A stretch of 64,000 nucleotides of DNA, from positions 312,802 to 376,801 of the forward strand of contig JAICWS010000004.1 in NCBI GenBank assembly GCA_025934695.1. The letters are read 5' to 3'. Both the position numbers and the translations under genes were made by a program. The notes under the pieces were generated by a model. It saw nothing but the letters and a program-made list of their open reading frames with translations. It had not been told where the DNA came from and did not search any database. The DNA comes from Alphaproteobacteria bacterium (GTDB taxonomy: Bacteria > Pseudomonadota > Alphaproteobacteria > Micavibrionales > UBA2020). This document shows positions 1 to 8,199 of this stretch, piece after piece (the first letter of the stretch is position 1; each line of letters begins with the position of its first letter).

Positions 1-105
1 GTCGGCGCCATTCAGGCTGCCATCGACCAGCTTGCGCGTGGCATCGGGGTCCAGCTTGTTCTTCTCATAGAAAATCTTGTCGGTCGTCTGGGTGTGAGAG
101 GGCAT
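1..105 (-). CDS. N-terminus of a TldD-like metallopeptidase (partial)
   Basis: Only the first 35 codons are inside the window; the gene runs off the left edge. The start is the ATG at 103-105 on the minus strand. The end of the visible peptide (LDPDATRKLVDGSLNGAD) resembles the beginning of alphaproteobacterial TldD proteins, where a similar helix leads into a GADDGELF-type segment. TldD, with its partner PmbA/TldE, forms a periplasm-independent cytoplasmic metalloprotease. The family call rests on this short match and is tentative. It is transcribed away from the gene at 252. Confidence 0.4.
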   Translation of the reverse strand, partial: MPSHTQTTDKIFYEKNKLDPDATRKLVDGSLNGAD

Positions 106-192
106 GGGCCTGAAACCTTTGAATATTTGAACTCCTAATCTAACACCTGAGAGGGCAAAGGCGAGCAGCAAAAGACCCATCTGTGCCAACTC

Positions 193-221
193 TTGACATA
201 TTTTCATAATGTATATAGACT
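193..221 (+). promoter_or_regulatory. Predicted sigma70-type promoter for the gene at 252
   Basis: A perfect TTGACA (193-198) is followed after 17 bases by TAGACT (216-221), a 4/6 match to the -10 consensus. This predicts transcription starting near 228, about 24 bases before the ATG. Confidence 0.5.
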
Positions 222-251
222 ATTGCAGTTTATGCTGCTTGGAAAATATCT

Positions 252-986
252 ATGGGACTGAAAAAGAACGATATTTTTAACGAACCGCTGGTGCAGGACG
301 TCATGCGCGCCCTGGACGGCGAGCATGGCATGCAGGTTCCCGTGCCTGACGAGTTTGCCGAAACGCCGTTGATGCGTTTTCTGCTGAAAACCGACTACCT
401 CGATGGCGCCTCCGCCGCGGCATTGCTGGCCGTCGAAATGACCGCGGGCCATCCCGATGTGGGATCCGTCATGACGCTGGTGCCCGAAGCCGTGCGCCCC
501 GAAGTGTGGAGCTTTCGCCGCCATCCGCCCCAGGAGACGGGGCTGATTTTCAAAAGCCTCTGCGATCTCGACACGCCGGCCTCGACGCGCATCGCCCTCG
601 CCGCCATCACCCTTTGGGGCGAGGAGCTGCACAATGCCCTGATTGAAGGGCGCATCGAGCGCAAGCATGCGCAATTCATCGGCGATGTTGCCCTGAACGC
701 CTGCAAGCTGCTCGATAAACTGCAGACCAACGATTACTGGCAGCAGTTGCCGCCGCCTGCGGTGGATGCCTTCATCGACGCCGTGCAATATATCGCCGGC
801 GCCGACCCGCGCACCGACCGCCAGCGCTGGGTCTGGGACACCGTCGAAACCCTCCAGAAAAAACGCGGCGTCATTCCGACGGAGCCGGAAGAAAAACTGG
901 AAGAAGACGCGCCGGAAGAAGAAACGACTCTCCCAAAGCCGCCAGGAAAATCCGGAAAACTTGATAACGGAGATTTTTCGTTCTGA
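252..986 (+). CDS. Unrecognised protein, paralog 1 of the NDPLV family
   Basis: I do not recognise the 244-residue product. It is one of three diverged copies in this window (also at 2200 and 3191). They share an N-terminal N-[ED]-P-L-V motif (here NEPLV, residues 11-15), a segment like 'LL.TD.LD..aAA.L' (44-60) and a helix like 'D..W..lPP..vD.fi..v' (about 180-200). The C-terminal 40 residues are acidic, with runs of E and K. No signal peptide or membrane segment is seen, so it is probably cytoplasmic. The shared helices faintly recall HD-domain hydrolases of the RelA/SpoT type, but the H and D metal ligands are absent; that resemblance is an inference only. Confidence 0.8.
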   Translation: MGLKKNDIFNEPLVQDVMRALDGEHGMQVPVPDEFAETPLMRFLLKTDYLDGASAAALLAVEMTAGHPDVGSVMTLVPEAVRPEVWSFRRHPPQETGLIFKSLCDLDTPASTRIALAAITLWGEELHNALIEGRIERKHAQFIGDVALNACKLLDKLQTNDYWQQLPPPAVDAFIDAVQYIAGADPRTDRQRWVWDTVETLQKKRGVIPTEPEEKLEEDAPEEETTLPKPPGKSGKLDNGDFSF

Positions 987-1033
987 AGAAAAAGCCCGTT
1001 CCGGCGTCGGCCTGAATCCTGTACCCTGAATGC

Positions 1034-2131
1034 ATGAAGTTCAGGGAATTCCTTTTCAACAAGGCAGCGCTATGGCGCATCACGCGGATTTATCTTCCGC
1101 TCGCCGCCGTAATTTATTTCGTTTTGCTGGCGGCCGCCTTTTCGTTGGACGACACGAACCCACCGCGCCTCGATCTTGCGCAAAGCTTTCAGGGCAAGCT
1201 GCCGATTGTTTACAACGAAAGATACAATATCGAATTTTTCGGGTTGGAGCGGCTGCATCCCTTCGATAGCGTCAAGTATCGAGAAATCCTGAATATCCTT
1301 CTCAGTCACCATGCGCTGGAAAGAAAGCAGCTCATTGAAGGGGCACCCCCTGACGCCACGCTTATGCATCTCGCGGAAAGCGACGATTACCTCCAGAGCC
1401 TGCAATCATCATGGACGCTGGCGAGGATTTCGGAGCTGACTTTCCTGCGCTTCTTTCCATCGCACCTCAGCCGCAACGTCCTGCTGGTGCCGATGGAATA
1501 CCAGATGGGCGGCAGTCTGCTCGCGGCCATGGCCGCGCTGAAATTCGGATGGGGCATCAATCTGGGCGGCGGTTTTCACCACGCGTCGTACAATGACGGC
1601 GGCGGTTTCTGCCCGTTGGCGGATATCAGCCTGATCGTCAAATACTTGCGGCAGCAGAAGCTGGCGCAGAAATTCATGATCATCGATCTTGATGCGCACC
1701 AGGGCAATGGCTACCAGCGCGACTTCGTGCATGATCCCGATGTTTACATCATGGACGCCTACAACAAGGACATTTATCCGCACGACACCTATGCCAAGCA
1801 GGGCATCCGGCTGAAGGTCGAGCTGGATGCCTTCGCCATCGATTCAGAATATTTTCCCAAGGTCGAGAAAGCGCTCGATGAATCCTTCGCGCAGTTCAAG
1901 CCCGACTTCATCATCTACAACGCCGGCACCGACCTGATGACCGGCGATCCTTTGGGCGCGCTCGACATATCGCCCGCCGGCATCGTCAAACGTGATCAGA
2001 TGGTTTTTGAACGGGCGCACGCGAAGAAAATTCCCATCGTGATGCTCCTTTCGGGTGGTTATCAGCGCACGAATGCCCAGGTGATCGCCGACAGCATCTT
2101 AAATTTGAAACAAAAGTTCAAATTATTTTAA
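1034..2131 (+). CDS. Membrane-anchored class IV (HDAC11-like) deacetylase/deacylase
   Basis: The 365-residue product resembles histone deacetylases, most closely class IV HDAC11, along most of its length. It has one N-terminal hydrophobic segment (about 18-36) that should anchor it in the inner membrane, and no Cys lipobox. The catalytic set is complete: tandem His 182-183 in GGGFHH, the zinc ligands D220 and H222 in DLDAHQGNG, D300 in NAGTD, and Y343 in SGGY. HDAC11 removes long-chain fatty acyl groups from lysine; whether this protein acts on acyl-lysine, acetylpolyamines or another amide is not shown. With a single N-terminal anchor the catalytic domain is more likely periplasmic, as residues 1-17 are basic. 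It lies between two paralogous unknown genes. No strong ribosome-binding site precedes the ATG. Confidence 0.9.
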   Translation: MKFREFLFNKAALWRITRIYLPLAAVIYFVLLAAAFSLDDTNPPRLDLAQSFQGKLPIVYNERYNIEFFGLERLHPFDSVKYREILNILLSHHALERKQLIEGAPPDATLMHLAESDDYLQSLQSSWTLARISELTFLRFFPSHLSRNVLLVPMEYQMGGSLLAAMAALKFGWGINLGGGFHHASYNDGGGFCPLADISLIVKYLRQQKLAQKFMIIDLDAHQGNGYQRDFVHDPDVYIMDAYNKDIYPHDTYAKQGIRLKVELDAFAIDSEYFPKVEKALDESFAQFKPDFIIYNAGTDLMTGDPLGALDISPAGIVKRDQMVFERAHAKKIPIVMLLSGGYQRTNAQVIADSILNLKQKFKLF

Positions 2132-2162
2132 GGGCTTATACGTAAATCCTCACATATATCGG

Positions 2163-2191
2163 TTGACATGAATCACTTGGCCCCTTATCCA
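2163..2191 (+). promoter_or_regulatory. Predicted promoter giving a possibly leaderless mRNA for the gene at 2200
   Basis: TTGACA (2163-2168) is followed after 17 bases by TATCCA (2186-2191). Transcription would start within a few bases of the ATG at 2200, which has no purine-rich ribosome-binding site upstream. Confidence 0.4.
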
Positions 2192-2199
2192 TTACGGCC

Positions 2200-2892
2200 A
2201 TGCGAATTCAGAACACAGAAACTTGGAATGATCCCCTCGTGCAGGAAACGCTGGCCGGCGTGGCCGAGCTGAATGAACTGGCCGATCGCGGCGATATCAA
2301 CGATCACCCCATCATGAAGGTGCTGCTGCAGACTGACTGCCTCGACCCGCTCGCGGTCGCGATGGTGATCGGCATGAATCCCTATGCGCGCGACGCCGTG
2401 CCGCCGGAGGTGCGCGACGCCCTCGATCTCGCGGAAGCTGAGCGCGTGCGCGAGAACGGTCCCGGCCACCTGTTCATGGCGGGCAATGCCTCGGCCATCC
2501 GTTTCGTGCTGGCGGAATTCGCTTCCGAAGCGACGGGCGAGGGGTATAAGGAGCTGCTCGCGCGTCCCGATCTCGACGTGATCAGGCCGCATATCGAAGC
2601 CGCCGCCGAGAACGTCGTGGCGCTGGCCGATGGACTGATGGACAGCGGCCTGTGGCGCGAGATGCCGCCCAAGCTGCTCGACAAATTCATCGAGAGCATG
2701 GAGAACGTGAAATCCATGACCGGCAGCAGCATCCTCAAGCGCGGCATCGCCTCGACCGTCTCTGCCTTCAAGACCGTGATCGCCGAAGGCAATGCGCAGG
2801 AAATGACGGAAGTCCGCGCGCCCTGCATCGATCCCTCCAGCCAGTATATGGCGATGAAGCAGATCGCGCGCACAAAGTTCAGGCTGCATTGA
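2200..2892 (+). CDS. Unrecognised protein, paralog 2 of the NDPLV family
   Basis: A 230-residue soluble protein related to the products of 252 and 3191. It has NDPLV at residues 10-14, 'LLQTDCLDPLAVAMV' at about 46-60, and 'W.EMPPKLLDKFIESMENV' towards the C-terminus. The last 25 residues (DPSSQ, then K..AR.KF) match the end of the 3191 protein (DPESR, then K.NARKF), so the homology reaches the C-terminus. No known catalytic motif was seen. The ATG at 2200 has no clear Shine-Dalgarno but lies just downstream of a promoter, which suggests a leaderless transcript. Confidence 0.8.
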   Translation: MRIQNTETWNDPLVQETLAGVAELNELADRGDINDHPIMKVLLQTDCLDPLAVAMVIGMNPYARDAVPPEVRDALDLAEAERVRENGPGHLFMAGNASAIRFVLAEFASEATGEGYKELLARPDLDVIRPHIEAAAENVVALADGLMDSGLWREMPPKLLDKFIESMENVKSMTGSSILKRGIASTVSAFKTVIAEGNAQEMTEVRAPCIDPSSQYMAMKQIARTKFRLH

Positions 2893-2907
2893 GTTTTCAT
2901 AAAACTA

Positions 2908-3119
2908 TCCTCCCCTTTGGGGGAGGCTGAAGAATTTCATTAGGAAATTCTTCAGGGCCCATGCCGAAGGCATGGGAAGGTGAGGGTACTCCGTGCAGCA
3001 AGAGCTTAAATAAGCTCACTTTGCGAATTCTGCACCAAGTACCCTCACCTTCCCATCGCCGCATGCTTCGCATGCGCATATAAAGCAATGGGCCCCTTCC
3101 TCTCCCAGGGGGAGAGGAG
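2908..3119. repeat. Multi-hairpin intergenic element (AGTACCCTCACC type)
   Basis: This stretch fills the gap between 2892 and 3191 and consists almost wholly of nested inverted repeats. They are a GGGAGG palindrome (2908-2926), an 11-base perfect stem at 2928-2954, CCCATGCC/GGCATGGG at 2958-2976, and a 14-base perfect pair AAGGTGAGGGTACT (2977-2990) with its complement (3038-3051). GCATGC repeats near 3061 and a CCTCTCCC/GGAGAGG hairpin near 3099-3119 complete it. The AGTACCCTCA box recurs at 40446 and 40577. No gene is supported here. Confidence 0.75.
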
Positions 3120-3190
3120 ATTTAAGGCAGCGCCTTGACCCTTTGTTCCTCCGGGTCTAAGAATATGCAAATCCTAAAAGGAGAGGCGCC

Positions 3191-3943
3191 ATGGGCCTGC
3201 AGCTGGCCGACATCGAAAACGATCCGCTCGTGAAGAGCACGATGCAGGCATACCGCGAGGCGTTCGCCGAGGAATATACCGACCCGGATTTCCAGCCGCA
3301 GGACCGGCACATGATGCCTCAGCTGGATAATCCCGCCTTCAAGACGCTGGCCGGGATCGACGAGCTGGATTCCATTTCCGCCGCCGTGCTGTCCGCCAGC
3401 CATTTTAACGGACTCATTCCCTTCGAGCGCGTGCGCGACCGGCTCGACAAGGATGTGGCCGCGGCCCTGGAAATTCTCAACGCCGACGTGTCGGATGATC
3501 CGGAAGCCGTGTTCAAGACCAAGAACCCGCATGTCCTCAAGGTGCTCGTCGCAACGCTGGCGGGCGTCTCCGCGACCGATGAGCTCAAAGAGATCGTCGG
3601 GCAGATGTATCCGGGCGAGCTGCAGATGGAGGCGGTTGCCAGCTGTCACACGTTGTGCGAACTGACCGACCGTTTGCTCGAGGATGGCCGCTGGAAAGAT
3701 TTGCCGCCCAAGCTGGTCGACAAATATGTCGAAGGCCTCGAGAATGTCGCCGACATCATGCCGAGCCGTATGTTCAAGCGCGTCCTGAAGCTTTATGCGC
3801 AGGACATGAAAACCGAAATCGCGAAAGCCGCGGCGGAAGAAATGCTGTCCCAATCCCTGCCGCCGCAGGTCGACCCCGAGAGCCGCTTCGAGCAGCTCAA
3901 GGTCAATGCGCGTAAATTCAAGCCGTTCAATCCGGGGACTTAA
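3191..3943 (+). CDS. Unrecognised protein, paralog 3 of the NDPLV family
   Basis: A 250-residue soluble protein, third member of the local family (252, 2200). It carries NDPLV at residues 10-14, 'LAGIDELDSISAAVL' near 55-70 and 'W..LPPKLVDKYVEGLENV' near 175-195. A good ribosome-binding site (AAAAGGAGA) precedes the ATG. The ankyrin gene at 3947 starts three bases after its stop, so the two are almost certainly cotranscribed and perhaps translationally coupled. Its function is unknown. Confidence 0.82.
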   Translation: MGLQLADIENDPLVKSTMQAYREAFAEEYTDPDFQPQDRHMMPQLDNPAFKTLAGIDELDSISAAVLSASHFNGLIPFERVRDRLDKDVAAALEILNADVSDDPEAVFKTKNPHVLKVLVATLAGVSATDELKEIVGQMYPGELQMEAVASCHTLCELTDRLLEDGRWKDLPPKLVDKYVEGLENVADIMPSRMFKRVLKLYAQDMKTEIAKAAAEEMLSQSLPPQVDPESRFEQLKVNARKFKPFNPGT

Positions 3944-3946
3944 ACG

Positions 3947-4390
3947 ATGGCGGATGAAAACGGGCTTCTTCTCATCACCGCCGCCGCGACGAACGATGTC
4001 GCGAGCGCTGAATCCCTGCTCGCGCAGGGGATCGACGTCCATACCGACAACGACATGCCGCTGCGCGCCGCCGCGATGATGGGCAACGCCGAGATGGTGA
4101 AATTCCTCGTCGACAAGGGCGCGAATGTCCAGGCTTCCAACAACGAGGCGCTGCTCTATGCGGCCAAGCGCCAGGACGATGCGACCGTCGCCTTGTTGTT
4201 GTCCAAAGGCGCTGATATCGCCGACATGTTGCGCACGCACAAGAAGGAAGTCGACCAGTACTGTCTTGAGACGCTCGACCGTCACCAGTCGAAAAAGCTG
4301 CATGACGCTTTCGAGAAAAACTTCGCGAAGCTGAAGCGTCCGCCCAAAAAGCTGAAGCCCGGCAAGCGCCTCCGTCCGCCGCGGCCATAA
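3947..4390 (+). CDS. Small ankyrin-repeat protein
   Basis: The 147-residue product has about three ankyrin-type repeats in residues 5-95 (for example 'LLLITAAATNDVASAESLLAQG' split by 'MPLRAAAMMGNAEMVKFLVDKGA' and 'ALLYAAKRQDDATVALLLSKGA' patterns). A basic, proline-rich tail (KRPPKK..KPGKRLRPPRP) follows. Ankyrin repeats bind other proteins. Starting three bases behind the 3191 gene, it may act on or with that protein. No signal peptide is seen, so it is probably cytoplasmic. Confidence 0.88.
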   Translation: MADENGLLLITAAATNDVASAESLLAQGIDVHTDNDMPLRAAAMMGNAEMVKFLVDKGANVQASNNEALLYAAKRQDDATVALLLSKGADIADMLRTHKKEVDQYCLETLDRHQSKKLHDAFEKNFAKLKRPPKKLKPGKRLRPPRP

Positions 4391-4485
4391 TCTGTTGCCA
4401 GAATAACCTGTATCTTCGCCGGTTTGCCGCCGCGGGCGTCTTCGGCTATCCTCTTTCCAGGCAGGATCAATCGCAGAGGGATACC

Positions 4486-5265
4486 ATGGGCAATCCGCAA
4501 AAAATCACCATCACCAGCACGGACACGCCGCACATTCGCGTCGGCCTGAAATGGGAACCGCGCGAGATCGACCATATCAAGTTCATCACCGCGTCAAGCA
4601 GCGATGCCACGGCGTATCTGAAGTTCGGCACCGAGACCGGCTTCTCTGCGCTCTACAGCATGTTCGGGACTCTCGCGCGCAACCTTTCGAAATCGCCCGA
4701 CGCCGCGAAAAACTTCGATGCCAGCGCCGATGTCATGAAACATGTGAACGAGATGAAAAAGGCCATGCGCGAGGAGATGAAAGGCCCCGCCTATAACCTC
4801 GACCTGCTGTGCTTCAAATACGACAGCAACAAAAAGCTGGTCGGCATGATTTCGCCCTACAGCATCGTGCCCAGGAACGCGGACAAGGCCCAGCTCGCCA
4901 TCCTTCATTCCGGGGACGACCCGGACGGCGTCGGGGTCGGCTTCGATGAGGAAATCATGATCAATCTCGGCGACGTGGAAAAGAACGTATCGACCGTTTT
5001 CTTCGTCGTTTCGTCGGAGAACTACGGCTTCAGCAAGATCAAGGGCGGGCTGTGCAGCCTGATCCGTACGCAGGACGAGCAGGAACTGATCGGCAGCGAT
5101 TTCACCGCCGGCGGCGACCAGCAAACCTTTGTCTTCGCCGGCATGCGCCGGACGGGCGATGGCTGGACACTGGAAAAGATCGCGGACTTCATCACCGTCG
5201 ACGCCGACAAGCAGTCGCCGCTCGACGACACGATCGACGACATCCTGCGCAACAAATATTGTTGA
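4486..5265 (+). CDS. TerD/TerZ-family stress protein with an N-terminal insertion
   Basis: A 259-residue member of the TerD family, calcium-binding proteins linked to tellurite and other stress. The core shows a 'DLDLLCFKYD' strand (about 103-112), the acidic loop 'GDDPDGVGVGFDEEIMINL' (about 140-158) and the following 'VFFVVSSENYGFSKIKGG' strands. Typical TerD proteins are near 190 residues. The extra length is a helical, lysine-rich insertion at about residues 45-100, between the first strands and the DLD strand. No other ter genes are nearby, so a role in tellurite resistance is not implied. A GAGGG ribosome-binding site precedes the ATG. Confidence 0.8.
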   Translation: MGNPQKITITSTDTPHIRVGLKWEPREIDHIKFITASSSDATAYLKFGTETGFSALYSMFGTLARNLSKSPDAAKNFDASADVMKHVNEMKKAMREEMKGPAYNLDLLCFKYDSNKKLVGMISPYSIVPRNADKAQLAILHSGDDPDGVGVGFDEEIMINLGDVEKNVSTVFFVVSSENYGFSKIKGGLCSLIRTQDEQELIGSDFTAGGDQQTFVFAGMRRTGDGWTLEKIADFITVDADKQSPLDDTIDDILRNKYC

Positions 5266-5345
5266 AATCCCGTCATCCCGGCGCGGCACTTCCTCCTTCG
5301 CACTCATTGGTCGGGGATCGCAATATTATCAAATACTTAGCTTCC

Positions 5346-5374
5346 TTGACAAAAACTACAGGTTGCCATAAGCT
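5346..5374 (+). promoter_or_regulatory. Predicted promoter for the gene at 5407
   Basis: TTGACA (5346-5351) is followed by a spacer ending in GTTGCCATAA (5362-5371). The same decamer lies at exactly the same distance from TTGACT before the small gene at 31733. Confidence 0.45.
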
Positions 5375-5406
5375 CCAGCCAGTCCTAACAATTTTGAAGT
5401 GAGACC

Positions 5407-5634
5407 ATGTTCTGGAAGCTTTTCGGTTCCGAACGTCGCGTGCAGGAAGCGCTCGACCAGTCGGTCGGCTACGATATCTCGCCCAACATCATCAAGGCGG
5501 AGCCCGTGCGCGCGGAACGCCATCCTGATCCGGTCATGCCTGGTTTCTGGAAGGATTACGCCTTCGTCATGCCCGCGAATTCTTCCGATGCGCCTGCCCG
5601 CTTCGAGGAAAAGCGCGAGCGCAAAAAAGCCTGA
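5407..5634 (+). CDS. Small unrecognised protein
   Basis: A 75-residue product with no recognised domain. It begins MFWKLFGSERRVQEAL and ends in a charged EEKRERKK stretch. It follows a plausible promoter at 5346 and has a GAAGTGAGA sequence in ribosome-binding position. It lies 42 bases upstream of the membrane protein at 5677 on the same strand and may share its transcript. The case for a real gene is its position, start signals and absence of a better overlapping frame. Confidence 0.55.
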   Translation: MFWKLFGSERRVQEALDQSVGYDISPNIIKAEPVRAERHPDPVMPGFWKDYAFVMPANSSDAPARFEEKRERKKA

Positions 5635-5676
5635 AGATCATCGTTCGTCCATTATCGAACTGAAGGAGAACCACAG

Positions 5677-6396
5677 ATGACCCAAGCCCTTTCCCTCTCC
5701 GCCGACAGCCAGCGCCGCGTCGCCGAACAAGCCGATGCCGACGCACAGCGCGCTCACGCAAAAGCCAGGAAGAGTTTCAAATGGTCGCTGGGAGGTTTTG
5801 CCGCGGCCGTCGCGGTCGCCGCCGTTTTCCCGCCCGCCGCGCTGGTGGGCGTCGCGATGCTGATCGCGGGCACGGTAGGGATCGTCGCCGGCGCCTATGC
5901 CGCCGGCCATAAAATCGACGAAGCGATGCTGAAGAGCGTCAAGAAAGAAAGCGCCAAAAAAGGCTTCGCCGAAAAAATGCAGAAGCGCGCCGGACGCCTG
6001 AGCAAACTTTTCAGCCGCTCCGACAAGCTTTCCGATTACAGCCTCTTTTCCGCGCTGGGGTTGGCCGGGGTGGCGCTGCTGGCGCCCCCGGTCGCGCCCA
6101 TAGCCTGGGCTGCCTATTCGGTTGCGATCTACACGATGGCGGGTGCGACCCTCGTCCGGGCGGTCACGCGCGATTCAAACAGCAGCGCGACCAGGATCAG
6201 CGTCCTGACGCAGGAGCTGGCGGCGCAGGACGGGCTGAAGTCCGCTGTAAAGCCCTCGAACGAAAACAACCCGCCCGCCGCGCCCGCCCTGTCGAACGCG
6301 CCGTCGCCCGCGAAGGAATTCGACAAGGCCGTCAACGGTCCGGCGCCGGACGCGAAAGCCGAGCCGGTCAAGGCGCTGCCGCCACCCAAGCCTTAA
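5677..6396 (+). CDS. Unrecognised membrane protein
   Basis: A 239-residue product. Residues 1-30 are soluble and alanine-rich. Two hydrophobic hairpins (about 36-78 and 124-160) suggest three to four membrane segments with a lysine-rich loop between them. The last 75 residues are Pro/Ala-rich and disordered. GAAGGAGA lies 8-10 bases before the ATG. A strong terminator follows at 6413. I recognise no family. Confidence 0.75.
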   Translation: MTQALSLSADSQRRVAEQADADAQRAHAKARKSFKWSLGGFAAAVAVAAVFPPAALVGVAMLIAGTVGIVAGAYAAGHKIDEAMLKSVKKESAKKGFAEKMQKRAGRLSKLFSRSDKLSDYSLFSALGLAGVALLAPPVAPIAWAAYSVAIYTMAGATLVRAVTRDSNSSATRISVLTQELAAQDGLKSAVKPSNENNPPAAPALSNAPSPAKEFDKAVNGPAPDAKAEPVKALPPPKP

Positions 6397-6412
6397 AGCG
6401 CGTTTTACATAC

Positions 6413-6450
6413 AAAAGGCGGCTCATATCATTTGAGCCGCCTTTTTTGTT
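6413..6450 (+). terminator. Rho-independent terminator
   Basis: A 13-base stem AAAAGGCGGCTCA with its complement, separated by a short loop and followed by TTTTTTGTTG. It ends the 5677 unit. Confidence 0.9.
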
Positions 6451-6471
6451 GTTCTATAGTCTGCAAAATCC

Positions 6472-6557
6472 GTCATTCCCGCGAAAGCGGGAATCCCGGG
6501 AGGGAAGGGAGCCGTGTCCCGTTCACGGCGCAAGATCCCCGCTTGCGCGGGGATGAC
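6472..6557. repeat. GTCATTCCCGCGAAAGCGGGAAT-type inverted-repeat element
   Basis: Outer arms GTCATTCCCGC and GCGGGGATGAC flank two inner hairpins (TTCCCGC-GAAA-GCGGGAA and CCCCGC-TTGC-GCGGGG). If translated in frame with mccB it would give the well-known artefact peptide RHSRESGNP...DPRLRGDD. Related elements are at 46317, 54552 and 56848. Confidence 0.8.
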
Positions 6558-6575
6558 GCCAAGGGTGATGATCAT

Positions 6576-8183
6576 ATGCCGCAACTCGCATCGCAGCTGT
6601 CGCCGCAGAGTCAGGAATTCCACGCCAACACCGCGGCGATGGAAAAACTGGTCGCGGATTTCCGAGACAAGCTGACCGAAATCCAGAAGGGCGGTGATGA
6701 AAACGCGCGCGCCAAGCATCTCGCCCGCGGCAAGATGCTGCCGCGCGACCGCGTGAAGCACCTGATCGATCCGGGCTCGCCGTTCCTCGAATTCTCGGCC
6801 TTCGCCGCCTACAAGACCTATGCGGACAATGTTCCCGCCGCCGCAATGATCACCGGCATCGGCCGGGTTTCAGGAACGGAATGCGTCATCGTCGCGAACG
6901 ACGCGACGGTGAAGGGCGGCACCTATTATCCGCTGACCGTGAAGAAGCACCTGCGTGCGCAGGAAATCGCGGCGCAGAATAATTTGCCGTGCATCTATCT
7001 CGTCGACAGCGGCGGCGCGTTCCTGCCCTTGCAGGACGAAGTCTTCCCGGACAAGGAACATTTCGGGCGCATCTTCTACAACCAGGCGAATATGTCGGCG
7101 CGCGGCATTCCGCAGATCGCGGCGGTGATGGGCTCCTGCACCGCGGGCGGCGCCTATGTGCCCGCGATGTCCGATGAATCCATCATCGTGAAGAACCAGG
7201 GCACGATCTTCCTGGGCGGCCCGCCGCTCGTGAAAGCGGCCACGGGCGAAGAGGTGAGCGCCGAAGACCTCGGCGGCGCGGACGTGCATTGCCGCCAGTC
7301 GGGCGTGACGGACCATTACGCGCAGAACGATGGCCATGCGCTGTCCATCGCGCGGCAGATCGTGGGCAAGCTCAACCGCACCAAGAAAATCGACATGGCC
7401 GTGCGCGATGCCGCGGCGCCCAAATACGACCCCAAGGAAATCTACGGCCTGATCCCGCAGGACAGCCGCAAGCCCTATGACATCCGTGAGGTCATCGCGC
7501 GCATCGTCGACAACAGCGAGTTCGACGAGTTCAAAAAGCTCTACGGCGAGACGCTTGTGTGCGGCTTCGCGCATCTCTACGGCTATCCCATCGGCATCAT
7601 CGCCAACAACGGCATCCTGTTCTCGGAATCGGCGCTGAAGGGCGCGCATTTCGTGGAGCTGTGCTGCCAGCGCAAGATACCGCTCATCTTCCTGCAGAAC
7701 ATCACCGGCTTCATGGTCGGGCGCAAGTACGAGGCGGGCGGTATCGCCAAGGACGGCGCGAAGCTGGTCCACGCGGTATCCTGCGCGCAGGTGCCGAAAT
7801 TCACCATCCTCATCGGCGGCTCGTTCGGCGCGGGCAACTACGGCATGTGCGGACGCGCGTTCAATCCGCGTCTGCTCTGGACCTGGCCGAACTCGCGCAT
7901 CTCGGTCATGGGTGGCGAACAGGCGGCCTCCGTGCTGGCGCAGGTGAAGAAGGACGCGATGGCGGCGAAGAAAGAGACCTGGGCCGCGAACGACGAAGAG
8001 GCTTTCAAAAAGCCGATCCGCGACCAGTATGAAACGCAAGGGCATCCCTACTATGCCAGCGCGCGCCTGTGGGACGACGGCATCATCGATCCCGCCGATA
8101 CGCGCATGGTGCTGGGCCTCTCTATCTCAGCGGCGCTGAATGCGCCGATCGCCGACACCAAGTTCGGCGTCTTCCGGATGTAA
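6576..8183 (+). CDS. mccB: Methylcrotonyl-CoA carboxylase, carboxyltransferase (beta) subunit
   Basis: A 535-residue protein of the biotin-dependent carboxyltransferase family, at the usual length for MCC beta (LiuB). It transfers CO2 from biotin on the alpha subunit to 3-methylcrotonyl-CoA in leucine and isovalerate degradation. Typical MCC segments are '[22 protein letters not shown]', broken here as [12 protein letters not shown] and [10 protein letters not shown], then '[10 protein letters not shown]', '[15 protein letters not shown]' and '[15 protein letters not shown]'. The frame is open from 6432, but the extra 48 codons only translate a repeat element, so I chose the ATG at 6576 with AAGGGTG upstream. 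The partner alpha subunit is at 17514, and liuC follows 16 bases after the stop. Confidence 0.95.
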   Translation: MPQLASQLSPQSQEFHANTAAMEKLVADFRDKLTEIQKGGDENARAKHLARGKMLPRDRVKHLIDPGSPFLEFSAFAAYKTYADNVPAAAMITGIGRVSGTECVIVANDATVKGGTYYPLTVKKHLRAQEIAAQNNLPCIYLVDSGGAFLPLQDEVFPDKEHFGRIFYNQANMSARGIPQIAAVMGSCTAGGAYVPAMSDESIIVKNQGTIFLGGPPLVKAATGEEVSAEDLGGADVHCRQSGVTDHYAQNDGHALSIARQIVGKLNRTKKIDMAVRDAAAPKYDPKEIYGLIPQDSRKPYDIREVIARIVDNSEFDEFKKLYGETLVCGFAHLYGYPIGIIANNGILFSESALKGAHFVELCCQRKIPLIFLQNITGFMVGRKYEAGGIAKDGAKLVHAVSCAQVPKFTILIGGSFGAGNYGMCGRAFNPRLLWTWPNSRISVMGGEQAASVLAQVKKDAMAAKKETWAANDEEAFKKPIRDQYETQGHPYYASARLWDDGIIDPADTRMVLGLSISAALNAPIADTKFGVFRM

Positions 8184-8199
8184 GAAAGAAATAGAAAAA

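Noticed and set aside
2897..3088. A 63-codon minus-strand frame in the multi-hairpin element
   Set aside because: It only translates inverted repeats.
4486..5265. A tellurite-resistance operon
   Set aside because: Only one TerD-like gene is present; terZABCEF are absent.
6432..6575. N-terminal extension of MccB
   Set aside because: The extra residues (RHSRESGNP...DPRLRGDD) translate an intergenic repeat, and the ATG at 6576 gives the family's normal length.
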